This document shows positions 45,085 through 56,163 of a DNA stretch of 64,000 nucleotides, in pieces (the stretch's first letter is position 1; each line of letters starts with the position of its first letter). The stretch comes from Megaustenia siamemsis (taxonomy: Eukaryota; Mollusca; Gastropoda; Stylommatophora; Ariophantidae), in NCBI GenBank assembly GCA_032433765.1, contig JAVIAB010000051.1:78586244-78650243 (forward strand), written 5' to 3'. The translations under genes were made by a program, and so were the position numbers. The notes under the pieces were generated by a model. That model was not told where the DNA came from. It worked only from the letters and a program-made list of their open reading frames with translations, and did no database searches.

Positions 45085-45756
45085 TCATTCTCATTGAGTG
45101 CCATCTCCGCATTGAAAGTTGGCTACCACAGAGTGCCATTCCTTTTGGTCTCTTGCTTTGATGGCGCATGTTGTCATTGGCTGAGTTGTCCATCTTTTGA
45201 TGTTACTCGTCCATGTTAGTCTTGGTGCCTCAGCCTCTTTTACCTTGTATTTTCCCTTCCAAGATTACTTTTAGTAGTCTGGTGTGTCTTTTAACGTGCC
45301 CCCAAAATCTAATTTGTCCTGTTTGAATTGTGTTTAGTTCTCTTTTCATTTTTAGTTATTTTAAGACTTCATTATTCATTTTATTTTCTTTCCATTCAAC
45401 TCTACCTATTCATCTATAAGTCCATATTTCAAAAGCTTCAATGTTCTCTTCTATTTTCTGTCTATGATTTTGCACAATACAGGAATGTTGAGAAGATGTA
45501 ATATTTTGGTATTCTTAGTTTCAGCCCTGGTGTTATTTGTTTTTGATGTTAGTATAATTTTCATGGCATTAAATTACTTTTTGCTATTCCTATTCTTTTA
45601 TTTGTTTCAGTTGCACATTTTCCAACACTGGTTATAGTATGCCAAAGTTAGTTGTAGCTCTACTGTCTTCAGCTCTATTCCTTTAAATTTGATATCAATT
45701 TGTATGTTTTGAGTATTATCTTTGTTTATGATCATAGTTTTAGTATTTTTGATTGA
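45085..45756 (-). mobile_element. LINE-D fragment, degenerate
   Basis: The minus strand shows FEIWTYR and GRVEWKENK blocks, then an RHTRLLKVILEGKIQGKR block and MDEXHQKMDNSANDNM. It ends near the MALCGSQLSMRRWH frame, equivalent to MVANLRCGD in another frame. The right part is homologous to 46490-46600 (tttatgatcatagttttagt). Multiple stops. Confidence 0.8.
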
Positions 45757-45930
45757 GTTAATGAGTTATTTGCGGGTCATCATCATTGCACTCCGAACAT
45801 GTCTTTAGGTGCTCAGATCCCCTCCTCACCAAGTCCTGCAGTGTCCAGCGACTGACGACTCCAGTTCTGTGTTGGTTGATAAGTCTTCTTACACGCCCAC
45901 TAAGTTTCTCGTCTCTGGCTGTACAGTCTT
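45757..45930 (-). mobile_element. LINE-A 3'-end fragment
   Basis: The minus strand encodes ARDEKLSGRVRRLINQHR, then TGVVSRWTLQDLVRRGSE and HLKTCSECNDDDPQIT. These match the LINE-A terminus at 56520-56683. It lies between two LINE-D copies. Confidence 0.88.
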
Positions 45931-45939
45931 TTTTATATT

Positions 45940-46965
45940 CATCATCATCATCAATGAGTGCCGTCTCCGCATCGAAGGTTGGCTACCATGGAGCGCCATT
46001 CCACTCTGTCTCTTGTTTTGATCGTGCAGATTGTCATAGGTTGACTTGTCCATCTTTTGATGTTACTCGTCCATGTTAGTCTTGGTTTGCCTCTGCCTCT
46101 TTTACCTTGTATTTTCCCTTCCAATATTACTTTTATTAGGCTGTTGTGTCTTTTAACATGACTCAATAATTTGTCTTGCTCTAATTCTGTTTTAAAACTT
46201 CCTCGTTTGTTTTCTTTTCTTTCCATCCAATTCTACCTATCCTTCTATAAATTCATATTTCAAAGGTTTTACTTTAATTTTGTGTTCTGTTTTCTTGTCT
46301 AATGTCCATGCTTCTGCACCATACAGGAATATTGAGAAGATGCAACATTTTGCCATTCTTAGATTTAACCCTGGTGTTTTTTGTTTTGATGTTAGTATAT
46401 TTTTCATGACATTAAAATTACTTTTTCCCATACCTATTCTTTTGTTTATTTCAATGGTACATTTTCCATCATTGGTTATAGTATGTCCCAGGTAGTTGTA
46501 GCTCTGAACTGTCTCCAGATGTATTCCTTCAACTTTGATATTTAATTGTAGGTCTTGAGAATTTTCTTTGTTTATGATCATAGTTTTAGTCCTTTTGATA
46601 TTCATATCTAGTCCATATATTTTCTTGCCATGGTTCACGGTCCTTGATGATGATTTTTATATTAATATCTAATAATCCATATTTTTTTGCTTGTCATGTT
46701 TATTTCATTAAGTAATTGCTCTAGATATTTAGGATTTTCTGCTAGTAGTACAGTATCATCAGTATATATTAGGTTATTGATTATCTTTCCATTAATGCTT
46801 AGGCCTGACATTTCTGTGGTATTTTTAAAGATTTGCTCTGTGTATAGATTGAACAAGCTTGATGATACGATGTATACCTGTATTACTCCTCTTTGTATAT
46901 CAATAAGTGTAGAGTTCTCTTTGTTATATTTTATAATTGCAGTTGCATCCGCTGTTGAAATGTTG
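45940..46965 (-). mobile_element. LINE-D, longest copy, 5'-truncated in the RT palm
   Basis: From right to left on the minus strand: a decayed RGVIQVYIVSSSLFNLYTEQ block (from VRQGCVLSPSLFNLY), then LIYTDDTVLLAENPKYLEQL with the YTDD catalytic pair. Next come VQSYNYLGHTITNDG, FLYGAEAWTLDKK, HVKRHNSLIKVILEGKIQG, TWTSNIKRWTSQ and WRSMVANLRCGDG. The tail is (GAT)n at 45941-45955. Open frames at 46662-46856, 46237-46638 and 45951-46226 are separated by frameshifts. It shows the catalytic YxDD of LINE-D. Confidence 0.9.
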
Positions 46966-47275
46966 TTTTACATAAAAATGTTGAGAATATCATGGACAGA
47001 TAAGAAGAGTAATGAAAATGTTCTGGAAGAGACCAAAGCAAAAAGATCCAATATTAGGCAGAAACAATAATCATTTTTGGCCATGTAATGAGAAGGGAAC
47101 AGCTGGAATATATTGTAACAACTGGGAAAATTGAAAGACAAAGAGATAGATGGAAGCAAAGAAAAAGATACCAGACAGCTTAAGAGAATGGCTTGGCAGA
47201 AGGTCAACAACAGAAATGATAAATAACTGTCGAGATCGAAAGTTGTGGAGAGACATGATGAAACCAATTTAGGCA
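46966..47275 (+). mobile_element. LINE-G fragment
   Basis: Encodes IKMLRISWTDKKSNENVLEE, then TKAKRS with a small deletion, then a frame-shifted VTTGKIERQRDRWKQRK. It parallels LINE-G at 49160-49400. It meets the LINE-D copy head to head at 46965. Confidence 0.8.
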
Positions 47276-47799
47276 AAAGAACTTCTCCTATTTACATGAA
47301 AATCGACATGTTTTTCTGTAAAGTGGTCAACATTACGCCAGTGCTAGTTCAGGATAATGATTTCAGATATTTGGTGATAAAAAATGACTTAGCAAACAAG
47401 CGACTTTTCGACTCTTGTGACCTAACGTTTGTATGTGAGATTTAGGAATCTACCCCGCTTTCAGATATGAGACTAATTACCTTAGAAAACTCTTAAACAA
47501 AAATTGGACAAATGTTACACCAACAGAAACTGCAAAAAAATATACGAACCAACATCATGTGGCAAGTTAAACAAGAAGTCGCTAAAAGTACATCGGTACT
47601 GGTCGTTGGCTCAGAAGAAGACTCTAAGCCAGGTCTTCGTGTGGTCAAGGGGTGGTAAAAGAAAACACGGAAGAAGAAAATAAATATTTTGCAAAACAAT
47701 TGCGAAGATGGCTTGGCCATGGGCGTTAAACTAAACACAATCTAAATCTTCAGACATTGAGAGTTACAGTTTCTGCCCTATATGACTTTTTTTAAAACA
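47276..47799. other. No recognisable feature
   Basis: Short open frames on both strands (47245-47445 plus; 47493-47738 minus) show no recognisable domain. Confidence 0.4.
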
Positions 47800-48068
47800 A
47801 GAATAGCTAATCAACCAATCAATTAACAACTATATAAATAAATAACAAACAAACCAACAAATTAATCAACCAGTCAACTAACTAACCAACCAACGATATA
47901 ACTAACTAACAAACTTACTAATAACCAGCTAGCAAACTATGTAGCTAACTAAATAACTAGCCAACTAACTAACAAGCCAACCTGCTAATTAGTTAACTAA
48001 CTAGCTGACTAACTAAATAACTAGCTAACTAACTAACTAACTAACTAACTAGGTAACTAACTAACCAA
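47800..48068. repeat. Degenerate (AACT)n/(AACC)n tract
   Basis: Imperfect aacta, aacca and aatca units become regular aactaactaact at 48020-48050. 48069-48376 holds nothing recognisable. Confidence 0.85.
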
Positions 48069-48391
48069 AAGTAGATTTATATATCATATCGAAAATGGCG
48101 TGAAAGGAGAGATCTCCACCTTGTCCATGCCCATGATATCATCCGTACCTTATCTCTCTAAAGACAATTTTTTCCTCTGGCAGCGATGATTCCTGAAACA
48201 GACTCTTCAGCTGACACCGAAATATGTGTACCGACTCACTGTTATCAGAACATCATCGTGTGGTCACCATATCAACACACGACAGGAAGATAAAGATGGG
48301 ACTCCGCCACAGACTGTTAACATTTTTTAAAAATCGTATTTGTTAAAAGCAAATACAGTTATCTGGTGACCTTATTAGAATAACTGTTTGT

Positions 48392-48822
48392 AGTTAGTTG
48401 TAGTTAGTCGAAGGACCCGGTATCACTGTGCAAACGAATTAACATTTATAATTGCTCAACCGCCCGTGCCATTGGAATCATCCAAATTAACATCTCATTA
48501 CATTGAAGGATCCAAACAAAGATAGGCAGCTGCAGTCCCCATCATAGTAGTTACAGCCCATGCCAAAAGACATAAGGCGTAACCGCACCAAAAATGAACG
48601 CAGCAAAACTGCCCTACGTCATTCTATATCATCATTCATCGTTAACAATCGGAATATCGAAACATAATCCGGATGAAATACACAGCTCACGGCGTGCAAA
48701 GAACACTCAGTAGCTCCAGTAGCAAACCGGACTTGGAATACGAGGAAACTGCAACAAGGAACACTTTTCAAACAGAGCCTCAACGATTCCTGTAGCCTAT
48801 TTGCCATATTGACCGGAAGTCC
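48392..48822 (-). mobile_element. SINE-5, full length, 15-bp TSD
   Basis: A 431-bp element bounded by agaataactgtttgt at 48377-48391 and 48823-48837. The minus-strand 5' end is ctggacttccggtcaatatg. The centre is attccgattgttaacgatga and ggtgcggttacgcc. The 3' end carries tccttcgactaactacaact repeats. The reference copy for this family. Confidence 0.93.
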
Positions 48823-48837
48823 AGAATAACTGTTTGT

Positions 48838-49055
48838 TAGTCTTCACTATTTAATCACTTTATTGCAATAGCAATTGGGAAGGGGAAAGAGATTGGGGGG
48901 GGGGGAGTATTTGGCGGTCTAGGGGTAAGATGCCAGTGTCTGGACAGGAAGGTTCCGAGAAATTGTTCTATACGAATCCGTGGTTTTTAGATCAGTTGAA
49001 ATCATCATCAGACGATTACAAGGGGGAATCGATGTTTGTTGGTTTATCATGATCT
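48838..49055. other. No recognisable feature
   Basis: Contains a G run at 48895-48905. Nothing else recognised. Confidence 0.4.
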
Positions 49056-49066
49056 ATTTATGGGGA

Positions 49067-49510
49067 AGTTCTTATATGTTATGTAGAGCCAATCTTCACA
49101 TATGGATGTGAATCATGGACAAAAGGACCACAGACAAGAAAATCACTGGAGTCTGTACAAATGTGGTTTTACAGAAGAATGTTGAGAATACCATGGACAG
49201 CTAAAAAGAGTAATGAAAGCGTTCTGAAAGAGGCCAAAGCAAAAAGAGAGCTAATTTCCAATATTAGGAAGAGACAATCATCATTTTTTGGCCATGTAAT
49301 GAGAAAAGAACAGCTGGAATATATTGTAACAACTGGAAAAATTGAGGGATGAAGAGATAGAGGGAAGCAAAGAGAAAAGATATCAGACTTCTTAAGAGAA
49401 TGACTTGGCAGAAGGTCAACAATAGAAATGATAAATAACTGTCGAGATCGAAAGTTGTGAAGAGACATGATCACCTACGCCAGCAGGCCCGGTACTTGAT
49501 GATGATGATG
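49067..49510 (+). mobile_element. LINE-G 3' fragment, 11-bp TSD
   Basis: Encodes VEPIFTYGCESWTKG, SVQMWFYRRMLRIPWTAKKS, RKRQSSFFGHVMRKEQ, LEYIVTTGKIEG and then STIEMINNCRDRKL. It ends in a gatgatgatgatg tail. The TSD atttatgggga lies at 49056-49066 and 49511-49521. The reference copy for LINE-G C-terminus. One stop after TGKIEG. Confidence 0.92.
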
Positions 49511-49521
49511 ATTTATGGGGA

Positions 49522-49838
49522 GGGAGCGAGTTGTTGAAAGGATGGAACCGATCGATTGCCAGGTAGATGAATCTAGATTCTGTTACCAGGAAAGTCAAGG
49601 TTTTTCTGTTTATCTTTAAAGCGACGTGGGTAGAGGAGAGTTGTAAACGTAATACTGCAACCTGTGTGTAGCATGACGACTACACTCTAACGCAACCCAT
49701 CCACTACACTTATTACGAAGACTCGTCAACATAACAATGCTTGCGTTTCTGCCATTAATCAACTGGCCTGACGGGCCAAAGTTCACGACGGTTATAAATA
49801 ACAACAACAACGTTGTATTGATCTAATTCGCATTTTAC

Positions 49839-49840
<2 letters not shown>
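49522..49840. other. No recognisable feature
   Basis: Spacer between two LINE 3' ends. ORFs here lack recognisable domains. Confidence 0.4.
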
Positions 49841-49841
<1 letters not shown>

Positions 49842-49896
<55 letters not shown>

Positions 49897-49898
49897 GG
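49842..49898. repeat. (ATC)n microsatellite at a LINE tail
   Basis: About 19 copies of atc, directly at the 3' end of the minus-strand LINE-K, whose tail is GAT. Probably an expanded tail. Confidence 0.97.
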
Positions 49899-50250
49899 TC
49901 GCATGTGGTTTGCAGAACGTTGCCTTCACCACAGCCTGTGTGAAAGAATCTCTGTCTCTAACCAGATCTCCCACTTCTTCTACCGCCATGTTCAAGGTCT
50001 CCTTGATGTCTTGAATCCACCTTCTTCGTGGTCTGCCCATGATGCGTCGCCCAGGAACCATGCCTTCCATAATAGTTCTTCCCAGCCCGCTTTATCTTTT
50101 AACATGACCGTAGTATTTTAATTTCCTCTATAGAATGGTGTTTATAAGCCAGTTCTTTTTTAAATCTCTCAATATGTCTTGATTGCTCTTTTTCATTACC
50201 CAATGTATCTTGAGGATTTTCCTGCAGCATTTTGTTGATAATAAATGAAT
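49899..50250 (-). mobile_element. LINE-K 3' fragment
   Basis: The minus strand encodes IMEGMVPGRRIMGRPRRRW, IQDIKETLNMAVEEVGDLV, RDRDSFTQAV and KATFCKPHAT, then the GATGAT tail. This GRRxxGRPRRRWIQDIK...RDRxxFxxAV...ATxCxPHAT end is characteristic of a LINE RT terminus. Upstream parts are frame-broken. Confidence 0.85.
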
Positions 50251-50500
50251 TTTCTTCTTTGTTATTTGCGAGATTGTCCATAATCTACAATCGTATGAAA
50301 CATGTCCACAGTAATTTTAATTGAACTGCCTTGCTGGTATTGTTCCACATGTTCTTCATGGTGTTTTATTTTTCTTTTGCTATTTCTAATCTTCTTCAGA
50401 TCTCTATCTGGTAAACTCCATCCTAATTTACTACAAATCCAGGTTTTGCTCTTCGCTGCGTTTTTTAACACACTAAATCCTCTCTTTTAGTACTTCTGCT
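50099..50500 (-). pseudogene. Unrecognised pair of overlapping minus-strand frames
   Basis: 50262-50471 encodes a basic stretch (DRDLKKIRNSKRKIKHHEEH, then QQGSSIKIT). 50099-50281 encodes MDNLANNKEENSFIINKMLQ and SRHIERFKKELAYKHH. The first loosely resembles the basic linker near the end of a Ty3/gypsy polyprotein, but I cannot confirm that. Their left part overlaps LINE-K. They may be a decayed element of another kind. Confidence 0.3.
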
Positions 50501-50570
50501 CTGTTTGAGCGAATGACTGTGTCATCATCTGAGTTCTGGAATTATGTTACCATTTATTGTAACAAATGAA

Positions 50571-51285
50571 TGGGGACTGGTTGGTCTCGAGGCAAGACGC
50601 CATCCTTGAGACAGAGAGGTTGTGGGTTCAAATCGCGGCTACACCGGTTGGGATTTTTATTTATAATTTTTCTCTGTGGCAACCACACCTGGTCTCAGCA
50701 GCGTGGCCCGGCTTGAAACGTCAATTACTCATCGACGGAAAAAATATGAGTACCTCCGAAGTCGGAGTTATCTGCCTGTGCAACTTGGGACCCCTGTGTA
50801 CACGGCTGCCACGAAAAAAATGGATTAACACGCAACATTTAGTTCCTAGTCTCTAGGGACTTAATTTTTTTCTGTGGCAACCACACCTGGTCTCAGCAGC
50901 GTGGCCCGGCTTGAAACGTCAATTACTCATCGACGGAAAAAATATGAGTACCTCCGAAGTCGGAGTTATCTGCCTGTGCTACGAGGGACCCCTGTGTACA
51001 CGGATGCCACGAAAAAAATGGATTAACACGCAACATTTAGTTCCTAGTCTCTAGGGACTTAATTTTTCTCTGTGGCAACCACACCTGGTCTCAGCAGCGT
51101 GGCCCGGCATGAAACGTCAATTACTCATCGACGGAAAAAATATGAGTACCTCCGAAGTCGGAGTTATCTGCCTGTGCTACGAGGGACCCCTGTGTACACG
51201 GATTCCACGAAAAAAATGGATTAACACGCAACATTTAGTTCCTAGTCTCTAGGGACTTCGTCAGAGGTAAAATCTGGCGAACGAA
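50571..51285 (+). mobile_element. SINE-3 with tRNA-like head and triplicated body
   Basis: Starts ggggactggttggtctcgag. A B-box-like GGTTGTGGGTTCAAATC follows about 60 bases later, then gttgggatttttat. After this, a 198-bp body occurs three times. The end is acttcgtcagaggtaaaatc followed by ggcgaacgaagac, which resembles the SINE-4 tail. The short ORF at 50566-50856 is a read-through of the SINE and not a gene. No clear TSD could be found. Confidence 0.87.
50674..51267. repeat. 198-bp tandem triplication inside SINE-3
   Basis: Copies start with ctgtggcaaccacacctggt at 50674, 50872 and 51070. Each contains gtacctccgaagtcggagtt and ends tcctagtctctagggactt. Copies 2 and 3 share gctacgagggacccc, where copy 1 has gcaacttgggacccc. 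Confidence 0.95.
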
Positions 51286-51996
51286 GACACAAAAAAAGTA
51301 ATAAAGGTCGAACTTGACAGATCTGAACAGCATAGATGCTGTGTGGATTGGGGTTTTACACATGAACAAAATAAATTAATGACTGAAATCTTCCAAAAAC
51401 GTTTTCTTTCTTAAAACTCACGGCAATCTATCCACAATCGTCGATGTGTGTGTGTGTGCTGAGTGGGTGCGTGTTTGTATGTGCTGAAAGCTTCAACCGA
51501 GAAACCTTGCATCTATTTCTCAAAGCTATCAGCATGGCATCTCAAGATATCTATCTTTTCATTCAAACCTCTAATTAAATTGCCCTGGACATTGATTTGA
51601 ATACGTTTGCTGCTAATTCAACAAAAACAGAAACATGTAAAGTAACATTTAAATCTAATTTGCACGTGAAATTCTATAACGTCAGTGAGTACACAAACTC
51701 AGTTCGAATCGCATGTTTTTAATAGTCTTCTTTGTTCTTTCCGCAAATATGCTGTGTCAATGAAATTAAAACATTTTTATTTTAAAATGTTTAAAAGTTC
51801 GACAATATTACATAGACCTATGGGAGCTGATATAGTTTGATGTTAATGTGTTTTGCTCAAAATCATAAAATCATAGGACAATGTGGTCCACACCCACCGC
51901 CCTGGAAGAGAAACTATATGCGGCAATCGAATCACTTAAACTGACCGCTGACTTCATAAGAGAGTCTTGAATCCTACTCTGATTGAGACTTGACCG

Positions 51997-52000
<4 letters not shown>
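51286..52000. other. No recognisable feature
   Basis: AT-rich sequence with one short (TG)n at 51446-51460. Nothing else recognised. Confidence 0.4.

Positions 52001-52083
<83 letters not shown>
52001..52083. repeat. (TA)n microsatellite
   Basis: About 80 bases of tatata with a catacata interruption. 52084-52369 holds nothing recognisable. Confidence 0.97.
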
Positions 52084-52086
<3 letters not shown>

Positions 52087-52369
52087 CATAAAATAATCGG
52101 TTCATATTTGCAGCGATTGGCCTCTTTATCCTTTCATCCATGAACCTTAGGTAGATGGGATAAAATGTCTAGCCCTATCGAACACGGAACACACACAAAA
52201 AACGTCCATTCCTCCACCCTCTCTCTTCTCTTTTTGAATTCAAACGTCAACATAAAAAAAAAACCTTGACTGTAATATTTCGAAAGAGTAGGTTGTATTC
52301 GACTGCCTGTGTCGACTTTAAAAAAAAAATGAAAGTAAAACTCTGACCATCTATGCACGTATTAAACAA

Positions 52370-52790
52370 ACTTTTCTTACATCACCATCTTTACAATTAT
52401 GAAAATAACTTTTCTTACATCACCATCTTTACAATTATGAAAATAACTTTTCTTACATCACCATCTTTACAATTATGAAAATAACTTTTCTTACATCACC
52501 ATCTTTACAATTATGAAAATAAGTTTTCTTACATCACCATCTTTACAATTATGAAAATAACTTTTCTTACATCACCATCTTTACAATTATGAAAATAACT
52601 TTTCTTACATCACCATCTTTACAATTATGAAAATAAGTTTTCTTACATCACCATCTTTACAATTATGAAAATAAGTTTTCTTACATCACCATCTTTACAA
52701 TTATGAAAATAACTTTTCTTACATCACCATCTTTACAATTATGAAAATAACTTTTCTTACATCACCATTTTTACCTTTATTAATGAAGGT
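52370..52790. repeat. 38-bp tandem repeat, about 11 copies
   Basis: The unit contains cttacatcaccatctttaca and attatgaaaataac. The period was checked between 52381 and 52419. Two subtypes differ at aac/aag-ttttctt. Very homogeneous. Confidence 0.96.
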
Positions 52791-53139
52791 TTTGTAACAT
52801 TACCACACTGATGATTTTGCAAGAAACTCTTCTTGGTGATAGGACAGTTAATGACCCTGGATTTCATTGTTTCTACAACAGACGACACCTTGGGCAGGCC
52901 ATCCTTGTGCGCAACAATATGGTGGCAGCTGAGGTTGATATGTCTGCGTGGGACAATGGAGAATTGCAGGTACATGCGGTTAGAGTGCAGACCCCATTTC
53001 ATTTCGTAGTTGTAAATGTGTATCTGTACTTAACTTCATCGACTTCATAAAAGCATTTGACAGTATTCATAGAGATTCTTTGTGGAAAATTATGAAGCAA
53101 TATGGCTTACCATAAAAAATCATAAATATTTTCAAAGAC

Positions 53140-53517
53140 ATGTATGATGGTTACACATGTGCAGTTCGAACAGAGGAAGGACTGAGCGAATGTTTCCCAA
53201 TAGAAACTGGGGTTAAACAAGTATGTATTTTACCACTCTTGTTATTTAGAGTTGTTATGGACTTCATAATGAAGAAATGCTGCACTGGTAATAAAGGCAT
53301 CGAATGGATACAAGGAGACCATTTGGATGGCCTCGACCTTGCTGATGACATAGTTCTTATCAGCAGTCAGATAAAAACGATGCAGGAAAACACAAATGAA
53401 CTATCATCAATAGCCAGCAAAATTGGGCTTCAGATCAATCATGAAAAGACTAAAGTCATGAAAAGCTTAATTCCAACAGACGACAAAATATACATGGAAA
53501 ACAAACCAGTGGAATAG
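53140..53517 (+). pseudogene. LINE-C RT palm segment (125 aa)
   Basis: The frame begins MYDGYTCAVRTEEGLSECF, then a decayed ETGVKQVCILP (from VRQGCxLSP) near residue 24. The catalytic LADDIVLIS lies near 65 and KIGLQINHEKTKVM near 92. The paired Asp residues of the YxDD-type motif are present. The upstream FIDFIKAFDSIHR motif is in the same region at about 53040-53080, separated by a stop. It ends at a TAG before INQFI. Confidence 0.87.
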
Positions 53518-53577
53518 ATCAATCAATTTATTTAACTTGGAAGTCACATTGATCGAGAAGGGGATACAAGTAAAGAA

Positions 53578-54099
53578 ATGAGAATCAGAATAGCTAAAGC
53601 AGCAATGTCTTTCAGAAGCCTTGACAAGTTGTGGAAATCAAAACTCATCAGCACAAACACAAAACTTAGACTATTCAAATCAAATGTACTATCAGCCCTT
53701 ACATATGCGTGTGAAAGCTGGAAAACAACAAGAGACATAGAAACAAAGTTGAACGCATTCAAAAATAAATGTCTAAGGAAAATACTTGGTATAGCGTGGA
53801 ACGAATTCAAAACAAACGAGGGAATTAGAGAAATCGCCAATAAACCACTAATATCTTCAGTAAAGAAGAAAAGACGATGGTCATATGTTGAACATGTGAT
53901 GAGAAGAGATAATAGTCGAATAACAAAACAAGCCCTCATGTGGGAAACAACAGGTAAGAGGAAAAGAAGAAGACCCAGAGAGACACTGAGAAGAACATTG
54001 ATGAGAGAGGCAAGAGCAGCAGGAATCTGCTCCATCAATAAGAAAGAGCTGCTTGCACAGAACAGAGGCAAATGTCGAGATTTGATAAAATATCTTTAA
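53578..54099 (+). pseudogene. LINE-C RT C-terminal domain (173 aa)
   Basis: Continues the RT after two stops. MRIRIAKAAMSFRSLDKLWK comes first, then LTYACESWKTTRDIE, KCLRKILGIAWNEFK, RRWSYVEHVMRRDN, KRRRPRETLRRTLM and EARAAGICSINKKELLAQNR. This is the thumb and basic tail of a LINE RT. The open frame is well kept, suggesting a fairly young copy. Confidence 0.88.
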
Positions 54100-54361
54100 A
54101 AGAATTGAAAACTGCTAGAATAAAAATTTAGATAAGAGGAGTATCTTGGTCTACGTCCTATGGACCGGCTACGGCTCGAAAGGCCAATAAATAGATAGAA
54201 ATGTGTATGCCTGTAATGGGAAGGTGGACGCACAACAATGGCAGAACCTCTTTGACTTCGAGGAAGAGAACGTCATTTTCTGCGGAGACTTTAATGCTAG
54301 AGGTGACCAGTGGAGTAACGTTATAACCAACAAGCAGGAAGAAGACCTAAAGAACGCACTA

Positions 54362-54611
54362 AAGTAAAGTACCCCCGTCACGCCAAGTGGCGTATAGGGA
54401 AATATGGTATTAGTGACCCTATATTTTACAGACCTTCAGCACATGATTTTTGGGGTAATGTGGTCAGTATTACGCCCGTGCTGCTTTACTTTCCCAGAAA
54501 AAAATCCGGTACCCATTTAAGACTGGGTGAACCCGGAAGCCGTCGGTTGGGATCGAACCCTACCCCTTGTCATTTGTAGTTAAGTTAACCATTGAGCTAT
54601 CGCGGCTCCCT
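54362..54611 (-). mobile_element. SINE-1, full length, 14-bp TSD, inserted in LINE-A
   Basis: The minus strand has the standard head (a loop region near GTTAACTTAACTAC lost a few bases relative to other copies) and the B box GGTTCGATCCC. The TSD taaagaacgcacta lies at 54348-54361 and 54612-54625. The LINE-A endonuclease frame (EEDLKNAL...VSVDLVYLND) continues across it. Confidence 0.96.
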
Positions 54612-55496
54612 TAAAGAACGCACTAGTGTCAGTCGATTTAGTGTACTTGAATGATGTACGAGCAACCAGAATGGCCACTCGAACAGGGGACTCTGATAGT
54701 TTCATAGACATGGCACTGGTGTCTTCCACCCTCGCACCGGTTTGCAAGTAGAGTGCACTGGGATTCCACGGAAGTGATCACTATCAATATTTCCTCCTAA
54801 TTGACAAAAGCAGAAATAGAAGCCAGAAAAGAAAGCGCCATACATTCCACTACGAGAAAACAAACCAGGACGTCATTAGCAAAATCAGACATAGGAAACA
54901 GAGCGCCCCTCGTAGAAAGCGGGAGTGATGGACGCAGCCACCCTGGTGGAACGTAGAATTCGAGGAAGCTTGGCGGAACAAGAGACAAACAGCCAAGACA
55001 TGGCAGAAGGCCAGAAATAATGGAAGAACGCAACCTGAGCTCTTGAAGTGTCTGAAAGAAGCGGTTGACCAAACAGTGATGCACTTCAAACTATGTGCTA
55101 AGCATGCTAAGGATGCCAAATGGAATGATTCCTGTAAAAAAAGTGTGCTCAGAAAAATTGCTAGCCATATTTTGCTGATGATATTCTGGTATATCGACAG
55201 GGAAGAGACAGAAGGGAAATCGCCTTCACAATGCAAGACAAACTCGATTGAATTTCTTCCTGGTGTGGGGTTTCAGGTGCCTTGGTTAATCCATTAAAGC
55301 ATCCGTTTCATGGTTCTCCCTTAACAATCATATCGTTAATACGGACACACCGGTATTACGAATGGGAGCTGATGAGGTGACCAGGGACAGGTTCATGACA
55401 TATCTCGAAGTTAAGTTTGATTGCAGCCTGTGTTTTCGGGACCACGTCGACCATGTGATAACAAAATCCCGCAAAGGATTAGCCGCCTAGAAGGTC

Positions 55497-56105
55497 ATGG
55501 CAGCTGCCAACATCGAGCAGAGGCTACTTACTCTTCTGTTCCAGGGATTGGTCCTCGCACCTATCGAGTATCCCCTGGTAATTCTTACTGTCAGTTTGAC
55601 TAAAATTGATAGGCTGGAGAAAATACAAAATGAAGCCATGCGCATTATCTTGGGATGTAAGAGGGACACTCCCTGTGTAGCAATGAGGTATCTTCTTGAC
55701 TTTCCAACCATGGATGTCAGAATCAAGATCTGGAGGGCACGAGCATACCTGAAGATTATTGCAGATAAAGAGCATCCATTGTACCACGAGCTCAACACAG
55801 GGAAAGGTGACAGGCTAAAAAGAGGCAAATCATGGGTGGGCCGAGCAGAAGATGTCATCAAACAGGTCTGTGGGCTTACAAATGTTAGCGTTGGTGAGGA
55901 GTGGATACAGGTGCCTTCGTCATTCAAGGGGACTTTCTCGTGTATTGTCACACGCGACAGGAAAGGTAGGGACCAAAACCCGGTTGTGGTTAATGCGGAG
56001 GTCAATGGTCTCATCTGCGATAATACCGATGAGAAAGATACAGTCATCTATACAGACGGATCTGTAATACACCAAAGAAGTGCATGGATGTTTAGAACAC
56101 GCTAG
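55497..56105 (+). pseudogene. LINE-A RT C-terminus and start of RNase H (202 aa)
   Basis: The frame begins MAAANIEQRLLTLLFQGLV and includes KIDRLEKIQNEAMRIILG, CVAMRYLLDFPTMDVRIKIW, ARAYLKIIADKEHPLYHEL and VGRAEDVIKQVCG. Near its end DTVIYTDGSVIHQRSAW is the first RNase H motif with its catalytic Asp. It closes at TAG 56103-56105. The natural start is upstream, as the RT reads in from about 55165. Confidence 0.85.
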
Positions 56106-56163
56106 TTAGGCAGAATAGTCAAAGAAGATAGTGGTGCATACGTCATGACCACGAGTAGAGGCG

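Larger units (their letters stand above)
53029..54198 (+). mobile_element. LINE-C, 5'-truncated, inserted in LINE-A with ~15-bp TSD
   Basis: A 1.17-kb insertion. The target sequence aaatgtgtatctgta lies at 53014-53028 and recurs as aaatgtgtatgcctgta at 54199-54215. The LINE-A frame (VVVNVY...CNGKVDAQQW) resumes after it. It starts in the RT palm (NFIDFIKAFDSIHRDSLW), continues with LADDIVLIS, CESWKTTRD and RRRPRETLRRTL, and ends in cggctcgaaaggccaataaa plus atagatag. The copy defines the LINE-C 3' end. Confidence 0.92.
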
